64,000 nt of DNA from GCA-002708315 sp964460905 (GCA_964460905.1 CAYWRM010000017.1:1-64000), one strand, 5' to 3'; positions 1 to 9,237 are shown, counted from the stretch's first letter. A program made the numbers and translations. Notes: a model not told the origin generated them from the letters alone.

Positions 1-71
1 TCCAGACAGGACTCGAACCTGTGACCCGCAGCTTAGAAGGCTGCTGCTCTATCCAACTGAGCTACTGGACC
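1..71 (-). tRNA. tRNA-Arg (anticodon UCU), 3' end cut by window edge
   Basis: Read on the minus strand, the sequence folds as a tRNA: acceptor 5' strand GGTCCAG (71 to 65), D-arm, a five-pair anticodon stem GCAGC/GCTGC around loop CTTCTAA, and a T-arm with the GTTCGAGTC signature. The anticodon TCT (35-37) reads AGA, an Arg codon. Only five of the seven 3' acceptor bases (CTGGA) are inside the window; the last two, the discriminator and any CCA lie upstream of base 1. Confidence 0.95.
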
Positions 72-143
72 AATTAGTTGCTGGCTCTAACATTCTCCTG
101 TTATCAATCGGGAGAGTTTTTGAACCTTTTTTTTTACCGGGGT

Positions 144-175
144 GCAAAAGTATAAATTATTCCTTTATGTGCAAA
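144..175 (-). promoter_or_regulatory. Bacteroidota-type promoter of tRNA-Arg
   Basis: On the minus strand there is a -7 element TACTTTTGC (152 to 144) and a -33 element TTTG (175 to 172) with 19 nt between them, which fits the known Bacteroidota primary sigma consensus (TTTG, about 19 nt, TAnnTTTG). Predicted start is near 137, about 65 nt before the tRNA. The -33 box lies inside the last codons of the oxidoreductase gene at 157-3099. Confidence 0.7.
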
Positions 176-3099
176 GCATTATAAAGTATTTCTACAGGGT
201 GCAAAGAATCTCGTTTGGTACCATCCTTAATCTGTTGACGACATGATGTTCCGGGTGCAGCAATAATTGTATCAGTACTACTTTCTCTAACAGCAGGAAA
301 CAATACCAGTTCGCCTACTTTCATCGACATTTCATAATGCTCTTTTTCAAAACCAAAAGAGCCTGCCATCCCGCAACAGCCTGAAGGAATTTCTTCAGCA
401 GTATAATTTTTAGGGAAGTTTAACAAAAACATTGTTGATGATGTTCCTGTTAAAGATTTTTGATAGCAATGTCCATGAAATTTTATATGTTGCTGTTTAT
501 CTGTAAATTGCTCCTTTGTAATTTTGCCGGCCAATATTTCCCTTTCAAGAAATTCTTCAATCATAAACGAGTTACTGGCCAATTCCTCTGCCTCTTTAAT
601 TATATCTTTATCTGCCAAGTCGATATATTCATCTCTAAAAGTTAGTATTGCAGATGGTTCAATTCCAACAAGTGGTGCTTGATTTGTAATAATACTTTTA
701 AGCAGATTTATATTTTGGTTTGCTATTTTTTTTGCTTTTTTCACTAACCCTTTCGATAAGTATGTGCGCGCACTTTCAACATGAGTTGGAATTATAACTT
801 CATAACCAAGTTTTGACAGGAGCAATATTGCTTTAATCCCGATGTTGGTATCATTAAATCGGGTAAATTCATCATTAAATAAATACACTTTACCATTTGA
901 GAATGATTTTTGGTTGAGTTTTTTCTTCTCCCTTTTAAACCAATTATCAAGTGTTACTTTACTTAATAAAGGAAATTTACGTTTTGGTGAAAATCCAATG
1001 GTTTGTGCTGTAATTTTTGAAATAATCGGATTTTGATTTACAAAATTATAAAGTGAAGGGAAATAACTTCCCAGTTTATTAATTTTTGCAATATTGGCAA
1101 TTAGTAAAGCCCTTAACGGGATGTGATGTTCGGAGTAATAATGTTGTAAAAATTCAGCTTTTAGTTTAGTAATATCCACACTCGAAGGGCACTCAGACTT
1201 ACAAGCTTTACAAGACAAGCATAAATCCATTACCTCATATATTTCCTTGTGATTAAAAGGATTTTCTTTTTTTGAATTAGTAAGGAATTCTCTGAGAATA
1301 TTTGCTCTGGCTCTTGTTGATTGACTTTCGTTTCGGCTAACCATATAGCTTGGGCACATGGTCCCTCCTATAACTTCTGTTTTTCGGCAAGCTCCGGTAC
1401 CATTACATTTTTCTGTAGCCCGAAGTATACCGTGATCAGCTGAAAAGTCAAAAATTGTATTTATTTCTCTGGTTTGTTGTCCTAGTTCATAACGCAAAAA
1501 TGTGTTCATTTTTGGTGTATCAACAATTTTGCCCGGATTAAATATATTGTCGGGATCCCAGGTTTGTTTAATTTGTTTAAACAATTGATAGATATGATTG
1601 CCTACCATAACCGATATAAACTCACCTCTTAAACGCCCATCGCCATGCTCGCCACTTAGAGAGCCGTTATATTTTTTAACTAGTTCGGCAGATTCTTTTG
1701 CCAATGTATGGAAAAGCTCAACATCACTTGGGTCTTTAAGATTAAGTATTGGGCGCAAATGTAGTTCTCCTGTTGCGATATGTGCATAATACACACAGTT
1801 CTTGTTGTGCTTTTTTAATATTTCATCAAACTCTTCAATATAATTTGGTAACAGTTCGGGTTTAATTGCCGTATCCTCAATAACTGCAACAGGTTTTGCA
1901 TCGCCCGGCATATTGTTTAGTATGCCAAGTCCTGCTTTACGCAAATCCCAAACCTTTTTAATGTCATCATTTTTAATGATTGGGAAATGATAACCAAGAT
2001 TAGTAAGCCTCATTTCCGATTCCATTGACTTAACCTTCTCACTAATTGTTTCAGGATTGGTTTCTGCAAATTCAACTATTAAGATGGCTTTTGGGTTTCC
2101 TTTAACAAAAAATCGGTTTTTGTCTTGTGCAATATTTTTTTTAGTGAGTTCAAGTATAATATTATCCATTAATTCAACTGCAACGGGAGCATGCTTTAAT
2201 GCTATAATATTAGCCTTTAATGCATTTTTAATGCTTTTAAAATGAATACAAACAAGAGCTGAATTGGCAGGTGGGAGTGGAACCAGGTTTAGTTTAATTG
2301 CTGTTGTAAAAGCTAAAGTACCTTCTGAACCAGCTAACAAATTAGAAAAATTAAATCGATTACCATCTGAATTAAATGGCTGCAGATTAAGGAGTAAATC
2401 CAAGGCATATCCAGTATTACGGCGTTTTAGGCTAGGGTCAGGGAATTCCTTCTTTATTTCGGCTTGATTCTTATTATTGGAAAGAATGTGATCGATGCTT
2501 CTGTAAATAGAATTTTCAAGACTATTGCCCTTGGTTTTGCTTTTGAATTCTTCGTTTGATATGGACTTAAAAACGGCTTCACTACCATCACTCAGTATTG
2601 TTTCAATTTCAATTGTGTGATCACGAGTGCTTCCGTAAATTAATGAATGTGAACCACATGCGTTGTTTCCAACCATCCCTCCAATCATGCATCTATTAGA
2701 AGTGGATGTTTCAGGGCCGAAAAACAGGTTGTGTTCTTCTAATATTAGGTTCAGCTCATCTAGTATAACACCCGGTTCTACTAATACCCAATTTTCATCT
2801 TTATTAATCTCAATTATATGTGTCATGTACTTCGACACATCGGCAATAATTCCATTGCCAACAACTTGTCCTGCCAGAGAAGTTCCTGCAGTTCGTGGTA
2901 TTATGGAAGTGTTGTTTTCTCTGGCAAAATTAATAAGTGCAACAATGTCCGATTTAGTTTTAGGATAAGTAACAGCCAAAGGGATTTCTCGATATGCTGA
3001 TGCATCAGTTGCATACATCAAACAAGTCGATTTATCTGTGAATATTTCACCGTCAAATGATTGATGTAATAAATAAAGTTTGTTTTGCAGATTATTCAT
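157..3099 (-). CDS. FAD-linked oxidase / Fe-S fusion (GlcD-GlcF or YdiJ-type 2-hydroxyacid dehydrogenase)
   Basis: Probably oxidises a 2-hydroxyacid such as D-lactate or glycolate and passes electrons through Fe-S clusters to a membrane carrier. Of 980 residues, the N-terminal half is an FAD-binding type 4 domain (IPRTAGTSLAG at about 67-77) followed by the FAD-oxidase C-terminal domain with GEHGDGRLRGEF at about 482. The C-terminal half is ferredoxin-like: a cysteine cluster CNGTGACRK near 564, a CxxCxxC motif (CLSCKACKSECP) near 626, and CCG-type segments near 876 (HCYQKS) and 904 (SGCCGMAGSFG). The length and the single-chain fusion are usual for Bacteroidota and YdiJ-like proteins. A -7 element lies 20 nt upstream. 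The exact substrate cannot be read from sequence. Confidence 0.9.
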   Translation of the reverse strand: MNNLQNKLYLLHQSFDGEIFTDKSTCLMYATDASAYREIPLAVTYPKTKSDIVALINFARENNTSIIPRTAGTSLAGQVVGNGIIADVSKYMTHIIEINKDENWVLVEPGVILDELNLILEEHNLFFGPETSTSNRCMIGGMVGNNACGSHSLIYGSTRDHTIEIETILSDGSEAVFKSISNEEFKSKTKGNSLENSIYRSIDHILSNNKNQAEIKKEFPDPSLKRRNTGYALDLLLNLQPFNSDGNRFNFSNLLAGSEGTLAFTTAIKLNLVPLPPANSALVCIHFKSIKNALKANIIALKHAPVAVELMDNIILELTKKNIAQDKNRFFVKGNPKAILIVEFAETNPETISEKVKSMESEMRLTNLGYHFPIIKNDDIKKVWDLRKAGLGILNNMPGDAKPVAVIEDTAIKPELLPNYIEEFDEILKKHNKNCVYYAHIATGELHLRPILNLKDPSDVELFHTLAKESAELVKKYNGSLSGEHGDGRLRGEFISVMVGNHIYQLFKQIKQTWDPDNIFNPGKIVDTPKMNTFLRYELGQQTREINTIFDFSADHGILRATEKCNGTGACRKTEVIGGTMCPSYMVSRNESQSTRARANILREFLTNSKKENPFNHKEIYEVMDLCLSCKACKSECPSSVDITKLKAEFLQHYYSEHHIPLRALLIANIAKINKLGSYFPSLYNFVNQNPIISKITAQTIGFSPKRKFPLLSKVTLDNWFKREKKKLNQKSFSNGKVYLFNDEFTRFNDTNIGIKAILLLSKLGYEVIIPTHVESARTYLSKGLVKKAKKIANQNINLLKSIITNQAPLVGIEPSAILTFRDEYIDLADKDIIKEAEELASNSFMIEEFLEREILAGKITKEQFTDKQQHIKFHGHCYQKSLTGTSSTMFLLNFPKNYTAEEIPSGCCGMAGSFGFEKEHYEMSMKVGELVLFPAVRESSTDTIIAAPGTSCRQQIKDGTKRDSLHPVEILYNALHIKE

Positions 3100-3118
3100 G
3101 GCATTTTTTACAGAAAAG

Positions 3119-3127
3119 GCAAATATA
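3119..3127 (-). promoter_or_regulatory. -7 promoter element of the FAD/Fe-S oxidase gene
   Basis: TATATTTGC on the minus strand matches TAnnTTTG plus the commonly following C. It would start transcription near 3112, giving a leader of about 13 nt before the ATG at 3099. No clear TTTG is seen at -33. Confidence 0.5.
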
Positions 3128-3179
3128 GCAGGTATAGGTTAAACATAAGTAATTATGAAGTAATAATCAGGCAAAATAA

Positions 3180-4136
3180 TTATCTAAAACCAAGCAGAAC
3201 TATATATAAATTAAAAGTATCCAGGTTTAATTGGATTGCTTGAAGTTTATCTTTGATTTCTTCTTCTTTGTAGTTGCAATTAATGAGGCTTTTACAAACT
3301 CTATCTTTGAAATCGATGATGCCATCAATAACTATATTTATAATTATACCCTTTTTAATTTTCATGGTTATCGCCAGACCTTGATGTACATTGGTGAAGT
3401 TAAACGAGGGTGAATATGCATAATTCCATTCCCATAGCTCATATTTTGTTTTAACCAAGTGATTTATTTTAGATGTGTCTTTATCAGATGGTTGAATTGA
3501 TGATTCAATATTGAAATATTCTTGGAAATAAGTTTCGAGTTTTTCTTTAAATACCTCAATTGACATTGACTGAGGGAGTTGGTCTGATAAATTTGCAACA
3601 TTTGCTCGTATTGATTTAACTGCTTTGTCGTTAACACTAAAATCTCTTGGGGCTATAGTCGTCTCAAGATTGTTGAGGTTTGTGTTAAATAATAATGTAC
3701 CATGATTTAATATTCGGTTCTTGTAAACGTGAGCTGAATTTCCCGAGAATTTCTTACCATTAACTGTAAGGTTGTTTTTGCCTTCAAATACAGCTGTTAA
3801 ACCAAGTGAATTAAGAAAGCCAATCATAGGTTTTGTGAAACTTTTGAAATCAACAAGTTGTTCTCTGTTTTCCGATGATGTGATTATGGTGTAATTAATA
3901 TTTCCTTCATCATGATATACTGTTCCTCCTCCTGATATTCTTCTTATAACTGGGATACTATGTTTATTAACAAAACTAAGATTTACCTCTGCCATTGTAT
4001 TTTGGTGCTTTCCAATGATTACCGAGGGAGTGCTTTGCCAAAACATAATAATATCATCGGAGAAATTTTTTAGAAAGTATTCCTCTGCTGCAATGTTGAA
4101 GTAGGGATTAGAATTATTACGTTGTATTAAAATCAT
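3180..4136 (-). CDS. lplA: Lipoate-protein ligase A
   Basis: Attaches lipoate (via lipoyl-AMP) to the E2 subunits of 2-oxoacid dehydrogenases and to GcvH. The 318-residue protein has the LplA lipoate-loop signature RRISGGGTVYHDEGN at about 65-79 and the catalytic-lysine region GKKFSGNSAH near 126. The extra C-terminal third with KYELWEWNYAYSPSF is the accessory domain of long LplA enzymes rather than the short octanoyltransferase form. Its 5' side faces the repeat array that separates it from folP. The last residues (LYIVLLGFR) look unusual but the reading frame is intact. Confidence 0.92.
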   Translation of the reverse strand: MILIQRNNSNPYFNIAAEEYFLKNFSDDIIMFWQSTPSVIIGKHQNTMAEVNLSFVNKHSIPVIRRISGGGTVYHDEGNINYTIITSSENREQLVDFKSFTKPMIGFLNSLGLTAVFEGKNNLTVNGKKFSGNSAHVYKNRILNHGTLLFNTNLNNLETTIAPRDFSVNDKAVKSIRANVANLSDQLPQSMSIEVFKEKLETYFQEYFNIESSIQPSDKDTSKINHLVKTKYELWEWNYAYSPSFNFTNVHQGLAITMKIKKGIIINIVIDGIIDFKDRVCKSLINCNYKEEEIKDKLQAIQLNLDTFNLYIVLLGFR

Positions 4137-4644
4137 TGATTATTACACTTTTTTTGTGAAGGTAGAGCCCGAATTTCGAATATTGAATTTAGTTTCGTAT
4201 TTCAATCAACATTCGATATTCGATATTCATTTCTCCTTTTTTTTGAATTTAGAATGTCGAACATCGAATACCGAATGTTGAAGTTAGTTTGGTGTTTCAT
4301 TCAACATTCGATATTCAGTATTCAGTATTCGATATTCATTTCTCCTTTTTTTTGAATTTAGAATGTCGAACACCGAACCCCGAATGTTGAAGTTTGTTTT
4401 TAAATCAATATTTGATATTCAGTATTCAGTATTCGATATTCATTTTTCCTTTTTTTGAATTTTGAATGTCGAACACCGAACACCTGATGTTGAAGTAAAT
4501 TTGGTCTTTCATTCAACATTCTATATTCAGTATTCAATATTCGATATTCATTTTCCTTTTTTTTAATTTTGAATATCGAACACCGAACCCCTGATGTTGA
4601 AGTAAATTTGGTCTTTCATTCAACATTCTATATTCAGTATTCAA

Positions 4645-4744
4645 NNNNNNNNNNNNNNNNNNNNNNNNNNNNNNNNNNNNNNNNNNNNNNNNNNNNNNNN
4701 NNNNNNNNNNNNNNNNNNNNNNNNNNNNNNNNNNNNNNNNNNNN
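4645..4744. other. Assembly gap (100 N) inside the repeat array
   Basis: Exactly 100 N, the usual placeholder for a gap of unknown size. It joins two positions within the tandem array, so repeat copies are probably collapsed or missing. Confidence 0.95.
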
Positions 4745-4800
4745 TATTCGATATTCATTTCTCCTTTTTTTTGAATTTAGAATGTCGAACCCCGAACCCC

Positions 4801-4900
4801 NNNNNNNNNNNNNNNNNNNNNNNNNNNNNNNNNNNNNNNNNNNNNNNNNNNNNNNNNNNNNNNNNNNNNNNNNNNNNNNNNNNNNNNNNNNNNNNNNNNN
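4801..4900. other. Assembly gap (100 N) inside the repeat array
   Basis: Second 100-N placeholder in the array, only 56 bp after the first; true length unknown. Confidence 0.95.
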
Positions 4901-5329
4901 TTTTCATTATAATTTGAATTTAGAATGTCGAACCCCGAACCCCGAATGTTGAAGTAAATTTGGTCTTTCATTCAATATTCTATATTCAGTATTCAGTATT
5001 CGATATTCATTTTTCCTTTTTTTGAATTTTGAATATCGAACCCCGAACCCCTGATGTTGAAGTAAATTTGATCTTGTCATTCAATATTCGATATTAATTT
5101 TTCATTATAATTTGAATTTAGAATGTCGAACCCCGAACCCCGAATGTTGAAGTAAATTTGGTCTTTCATTCAACATTCGATATTCAGTATTCAACATTCG
5201 ATATTCATTTCTCCTTTTTTTTGAATTTAGAATGTCGAACCCCGAACCCCGGATGTTGAAGTTTGTTTTGTTTTTAAATCAACATTCTATATTCAGTATT
5301 CAATATTCGATATTAATTTTTTCTTTTTC

Positions 5330-6205
5330 TTAGCATTCCACCTTCTTTATAAATTCCATAATCCTAACAACTTCTGTAGCTTCCTTAACATCATGAACAC
5401 GAAGGATATTAGCTCCTGAAAGTAACGCAATTGTATTAAGAGCAATAGTTCCTGTAAGTGCTTTTTCAGGAATGATATTAAGAACTTTATTTATCATTGA
5501 TTTTCGAGAGATACCAGCAAGAATTGGTAAGTTATTAACTCTTACATTACCAATGTTTTTTAATAGCTTGTAGTTGCATTCCAACGATTTTCCAAATCCA
5601 AGACCGGGATCAAGTATTATATTATCAGCACCTAATCTTGATAACTGTTCTATTCGGGATTGAAAAAATTCTCTAATCACACTAACAACATTGTTTGTTA
5701 TTGGTGATTTCTGCATGGATTGGGGAGTTCCATGAATATGCATAAGTATATAAGGTACCTTTAGTTTTGCAATTGTACTAAACATATTAGTATCCATTGT
5801 ACCCCCTGATATGTCATTAATTATGTGAGCTCCTGCTGCAATGGTTTCATTAGCAACTTTCGATCTGTATGTATCAATAGAAAAAATAGTTTTCGGAAAT
5901 GATTTTGTTAGTAGTGCTAAGGGATCAATAATTCTTTTAAGTTCTTCATCAACAGAAATATCTGGTGCTCCCGGTCTTGTAGAAACAGCCCCAATATCAA
6001 TAATATCAGCTCCACCTTCTATCATTTCTTCTGTTTTTTTCAGTAAACTGAGATTGTCTTTGTATTTCCCGCCATCGTAAAAAGAATCAGGAGTAATATT
6101 CAATATGCCCATTATTAAAGGTGTTGAAAAATCAATGAGTTTATTATTGATTTTAATAGGCCTGATTTCATTAAAAGCAGTATTTTTATCGACTATTTTT
6201 ATCAT
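5330..6205 (-). CDS. folP: Dihydropteroate synthase
   Basis: Condenses 6-hydroxymethyl-dihydropterin pyrophosphate with p-aminobenzoate in folate synthesis. The 291-residue protein carries the two family signatures, MGILNITPDSFYDGG (about residues 33-47) and DIGAVSTRPGA (about 70-80), as well as INDISGG, LMHIHGTPQSMQ and LDPGLGFGKS. The second signature reads GAVSTRPG where GGESTRPG is more common, a tolerated variant. The short N-terminal extension is typical for this phylum. The gene is divergent from the DUF1599 gene at 6254, 48 bp away, and its stop codon sits about 13 bp from the repeat array. Confidence 0.95.
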   Translation of the reverse strand: MIKIVDKNTAFNEIRPIKINNKLIDFSTPLIMGILNITPDSFYDGGKYKDNLSLLKKTEEMIEGGADIIDIGAVSTRPGAPDISVDEELKRIIDPLALLTKSFPKTIFSIDTYRSKVANETIAAGAHIINDISGGTMDTNMFSTIAKLKVPYILMHIHGTPQSMQKSPITNNVVSVIREFFQSRIEQLSRLGADNIILDPGLGFGKSLECNYKLLKNIGNVRVNNLPILAGISRKSMINKVLNIIPEKALTGTIALNTIALLSGANILRVHDVKEATEVVRIMEFIKKVEC

Positions 6206-6224
6206 AGGATTTGGAAAATTAATA

Positions 6225-6232
6225 CAAAGGTA
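6225..6232 (-). promoter_or_regulatory. -7 promoter element of folP
   Basis: TACCTTTG on the minus strand fits TAnnTTTG. Predicted start is near 6218, 13 nt before the folP ATG. Confidence 0.5.
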
Positions 6233-6253
6233 AAATTAAACCTGTAGTTTGAT

Positions 6254-6808
6254 ATGAATAAAAAAACAGCAAATCAGTTTGAAGAAGTAATTGCTTATTG
6301 TCGAAGTGTTTTTGAGGATAAGCAAAAGGATTACGGTACTGCATGGCGCATACTTCGTTTACCTAGTTTGACTGATCAGATATACATAAAGGCTAACCGC
6401 ATAAGAAGTATTCAGGTTAAAGACACGCAATTGGTAGACGAAGGTATAATTCCTGAATTTGTTGGAATTGTAAATTATTCTGTAATGGCATTGATACAGC
6501 TTGAAATGGGTATTGCTGAGTCAGCTGATATGATAGCTGAAGATGCCAATAAATTGTATCTCAAAAAATTGTTAGAGTCGCGTGATTTAATGTTTAATAA
6601 GAATCATGATTATGACGAAGCCTGGCGAAATATGAGAGTTTCATCGTTTACTGATATTGTGCTAATGAAATTATTACGTATTAAATCAATCGAAGATAAT
6701 AAGGGTCAAACCATTGTGTCTGAAGGACTTGATGCTAATTATCAAGATATTATAAATTATTCACTATTTGCTTTGATAAAATTAATAATTGAAAAAGAGG
6801 ATGAGTAA
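6254..6808 (+). CDS. DUF1599 domain-containing protein
   Basis: A 184-residue protein made of two copies of the DUF1599 module (nucleotide modification associated domain 1). The first copy has KQKDYGTAWRILRLPSLTDQ at about 24-43; the second has NHDYDEAWRNMRVSSFTDI at about 117-135. The pattern D-Y-x-x-A-W-R followed by a conserved S-x-T-D is duplicated almost exactly. Biochemical function is not established; the name comes from association of the fold with nucleotide-modification genes in phages. In Bacteroidota it usually sits, as here, directly before a BT_3928-type membrane protein, and the two reading frames overlap by 8 bp. Confidence 0.85.
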   Translation: MNKKTANQFEEVIAYCRSVFEDKQKDYGTAWRILRLPSLTDQIYIKANRIRSIQVKDTQLVDEGIIPEFVGIVNYSVMALIQLEMGIAESADMIAEDANKLYLKKLLESRDLMFNKNHDYDEAWRNMRVSSFTDIVLMKLLRIKSIEDNKGQTIVSEGLDANYQDIINYSLFALIKLIIEKEDE

Positions 6809-7928
6809 AAGAGTTGTCGCAGAACCATTATTGGTAAAAATAGTAAGGATAATTACGGGATTAGTATTTATTTTCTCATCAGTTGTTAAGGGGATCGATC
6901 CTATTGGAACAGATTATCGTATAATTGATTATTTGGAAGTATATGGCTGGTATTGGCTTGTTGACTTTTCATTAGTATTGTCGTTTGTATTAATAAGCGT
7001 TGAGTTTTTACTTGGTGTTGCATTAGTATTTAAATTACGTATTCGACTTGCGGCTTTAGGAGTTCTGTTGTTAATGGCATTTTTCACCGTTGTAACTTAC
7101 TTTGATGCCAGATATAATCTTGTACCTGATTGTGGGTGTTTTGGTGATGCCATTAAGTTAACAAATTGGGAAACTTTCAATAAAAATATAGTATTGATGA
7201 TTTTTGCTTTGGTAATATTTGTTAAACGCAACCATATTGCCCGGCATATGCGTAAATGGATACAAGTTATCATCCTTCTAATATTCTTGGCTGCCTTCGA
7301 TTGGTTTATCCTATATAATTACAATAATCTTCCTGTTGTTGATTTTCGGGATTGGGAAATTGGGAACAATATGAAAAGTACCGGGCGTGAAACAGTTAAA
7401 ACTTATCTAGTTTACAAAAATAAAAATACCGAAGAATTAGTAGAATACATAAGTCCTGATTATCCATGGAATGATTCGGTTTGGATGTCGGAATGGGAGT
7501 TTGTTAGTCAGCGTATTGATGATTCGCAATTGGTTTTGAAACACGGGCTTATTATTGAAGATGAAAATGGAAATAATTTTACAGAGGATATAATTGAAAA
7601 CCCAGGCTATCAGATTATTCTGGTTGCTGATGATCTTGACGAGGCTGTAGGGCAGGGGATGATTAATGCTGCTGAATTATTTGAAGAGCTTCATGAAAAT
7701 GATGTTAATATAACTTTACTTACAAGTTCTACCGAAGATGTAATAAATAAATATAAGGAATTGTATACTATTGATTATGATGTATATTTTGCAGATGATA
7801 TTGAATTGAAAGCAATGATTAGGTCAAATCCGGGTATGATAATACTCAAGAATGGAATGGTTGTTTCGAAGTGGCATTACAACAATTTTCCTAATGTTGC
7901 AGATATATTAGAAATAATGTCTCAATGA
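6801..7928 (+). CDS. BT_3928-family DoxX/MauE-like membrane protein
   Basis: The ATG at 6801 (MSKRVVAEPLL) is preferred over a TTG at 6789; it overlaps the preceding stop codon (ATGAGTAA), suggesting translational coupling. The 375-residue protein has four membrane segments in the first 170 residues with the DoxX/MauE-like motif DCGCFGDAIKLTNWETF around 112-128, another hydrophobic segment, then a soluble C-terminal half resembling a thioredoxin-like fold without an obvious CxxC. MauE-type proteins act in disulfide or thiol redox chemistry, which is only suggested here. In many Bacteroidota the next gene is triose-phosphate isomerase; here a transporter permease follows with an ATGA overlap. 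Confidence 0.8.
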   Translation: MSKRVVAEPLLVKIVRIITGLVFIFSSVVKGIDPIGTDYRIIDYLEVYGWYWLVDFSLVLSFVLISVEFLLGVALVFKLRIRLAALGVLLLMAFFTVVTYFDARYNLVPDCGCFGDAIKLTNWETFNKNIVLMIFALVIFVKRNHIARHMRKWIQVIILLIFLAAFDWFILYNYNNLPVVDFRDWEIGNNMKSTGRETVKTYLVYKNKNTEELVEYISPDYPWNDSVWMSEWEFVSQRIDDSQLVLKHGLIIEDENGNNFTEDIIENPGYQIILVADDLDEAVGQGMINAAELFEELHENDVNITLLTSSTEDVINKYKELYTIDYDVYFADDIELKAMIRSNPGMIILKNGMVVSKWHYNNFPNVADILEIMSQ

Positions 7929-9004
7929 TAAGATTTATTCTTAGACGATTATTTTACGGGTTTTTAGTTTTGTGGGGAGTAGTTACAATTATTTTCTTCC
8001 TTTTCAATGTATTGCCGGGCGATCCAGCCAGAATGCTATTAGGTCAACGTTCCGATATTTCTTCGGTTGAAGCAATAACCAAGGACCTTGGACTTGATAA
8101 ACCACTTTCTGTTCAGTATATTAACTTTGTTAATGATTTATCACCAATATCATTTCATAATTTTGAAGATACTGATAGTTATTGGTATTTTGAAGAAGCT
8201 GATTATGGGAACTCTTTTAAATTAATGCCTATTTCAAATGGCTGGTTGGCGTTGAAGTCTCCTTATTTAAGAAGGTCATACCAGAGCAGACGGCATGTTA
8301 GTGCAATTATTGCCGAGGCATTTCCAAAAACATTATTGTTAGCTACTTCATCAATAATAATTGCTATGATACTTGGTATATTATTAGGAATACTTGCTGC
8401 ATTGTTTAAAGATAGTTTTCTTGATCGTTTTTTACTTGTGTTTTCATCCTTTGGAATGTCGATTCCTTCATTTTTTGCAGCAATAATTATGGCTTGGTTA
8501 TTTGCCTTTGTTTTGGCAGATTATACAGGTTTGCAAATGTTTGGAAGTCTTTATACTGTTGATAGTTATACCGGTATTAAGTATCTCGATCTTAAAAACC
8601 TTATACTCCCTGCTATAACACTTGGCATCAGGCCATTAGCAATTGTTGTTAGTTTAACACGAAGTTCATTACTTGACGTGATGTCGCAGGATTATATCCG
8701 AACCGCTAAAGCCAAAGGTTTAAATGAATTTACTGTAGTAATATTTCATGGGCTTAGAAATGCACTTAACCCTGTAATAACAGCCATTACAGGTTGGTTT
8801 GCCTCATTAATGGCAGGTGCAGTATTTGTTGAGTATGTATTTGACTGGAAGGGCATTGGTGTAGTAATTGTAGATGCTCTTGAAAAATATGATCTACCGG
8901 TTATTATGGGAGCAGTACTAACTATTTCAGTAGTGCTAGTACTTGTGAATATATTGGTCGATATTATTTATGCGGGTCTCGATCCGAGGATTAGGCTGAG
9001 CTAG
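7925..9004 (+). CDS. DppB/OppB-type ABC transporter permease
   Basis: Inner-membrane permease of a peptide or nickel type ABC importer. The 359-residue protein starts with the family N-terminus (IRFILRRLFYGFLVLWGVVT), then FFLFNVLPGDPARMLLGQR, a periplasmic insert, and five more membrane segments. The EAA-type cytoplasmic loop appears as DYIRTAKAKGLNEFTVVIFH. The start ATG overlaps the stop of the previous gene (ATGA). No partner permease, ATPase or binding protein is adjacent; the next genes run the other way. Partners are presumably elsewhere. Confidence 0.9.
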   Translation: MIRFILRRLFYGFLVLWGVVTIIFFLFNVLPGDPARMLLGQRSDISSVEAITKDLGLDKPLSVQYINFVNDLSPISFHNFEDTDSYWYFEEADYGNSFKLMPISNGWLALKSPYLRRSYQSRRHVSAIIAEAFPKTLLLATSSIIIAMILGILLGILAALFKDSFLDRFLLVFSSFGMSIPSFFAAIIMAWLFAFVLADYTGLQMFGSLYTVDSYTGIKYLDLKNLILPAITLGIRPLAIVVSLTRSSLLDVMSQDYIRTAKAKGLNEFTVVIFHGLRNALNPVITAITGWFASLMAGAVFVEYVFDWKGIGVVIVDALEKYDLPVIMGAVLTISVVLVLVNILVDIIYAGLDPRIRLS

Positions 9005-9101
9005 CTCTCAAATTTTTTACCAAGAATAGTTAGCAGAGTTCAATATATTGACTTGTGCTTATACACAGATATTTAGAATGTTATAAAGCAATTGTATGTA
9101 A

Positions 9102-9218
9102 GTTGGAGTTATGGATAACTGGAGTAATGGAAGAAAAATAGTATTGAAAGGAATAAATACTCCAAAACTCCTTCACTCCGATACTCCATCATTATACTAC
9201 TCCAATACTCCAATTCAA
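9102..9218. repeat. 8-nt-period word array with two complementary arms
   Basis: The right half (from about 9166) is a run of 8-nt words beginning ACTCC (for example ACTCCAAT) in strict register, seven or so in a row. The left half (9102-9150) is a run of 8-nt words beginning TGGA (for example TGGAGTAA), which are imperfect reverse complements of the right-hand words. The region can fold into a long imperfect hairpin between the convergent ends of the permease (stop 9004) and the lipase gene (stop 9238), so it may work as a shared terminator. Confidence 0.7.
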
Positions 9219-9237
9219 TAATATAATGACTCACTAA

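Larger units (their letters stand above)
4171..5317. repeat. Large tandem array of 89-110-bp units made of 7-nt words, with complementary arms
   Basis: Ten unit starts (GAATTTA or a variant) are visible at 4185, 4245, 4354, 4457, 4564, 4773, 4915, 5024, 5113 and 5223; spacings not crossing a gap are 60, 109, 103, 107, 109, 89 and 110 bp. Each unit has a block of 7-nt words beginning GAA (such as GAATGTC, GAACCCC), a T-rich stretch, and a block of words beginning ATTC (such as ATTCGAT, ATTCAGT). Motif CGAATGTTGAA in one block is the reverse complement of TTCAACATTCG in the next, so units can pair. The array fills the space between folP and lplA. Two 100-N gaps fall inside, so copy number is unknown. 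Open frames here are repeat artefacts. Confidence 0.9.

Noticed and set aside
4534..4971. Overlapping open frames on both strands in the 4.2-5.3 kb array
   Set aside because: They are translations of the 7-nt word repeats and of N runs; no domain, start signal or codon bias.
4171..5317. CRISPR array
   Set aside because: Units are contiguous and wholly repetitive with no unique spacers, unit length varies, and no cas genes are nearby.
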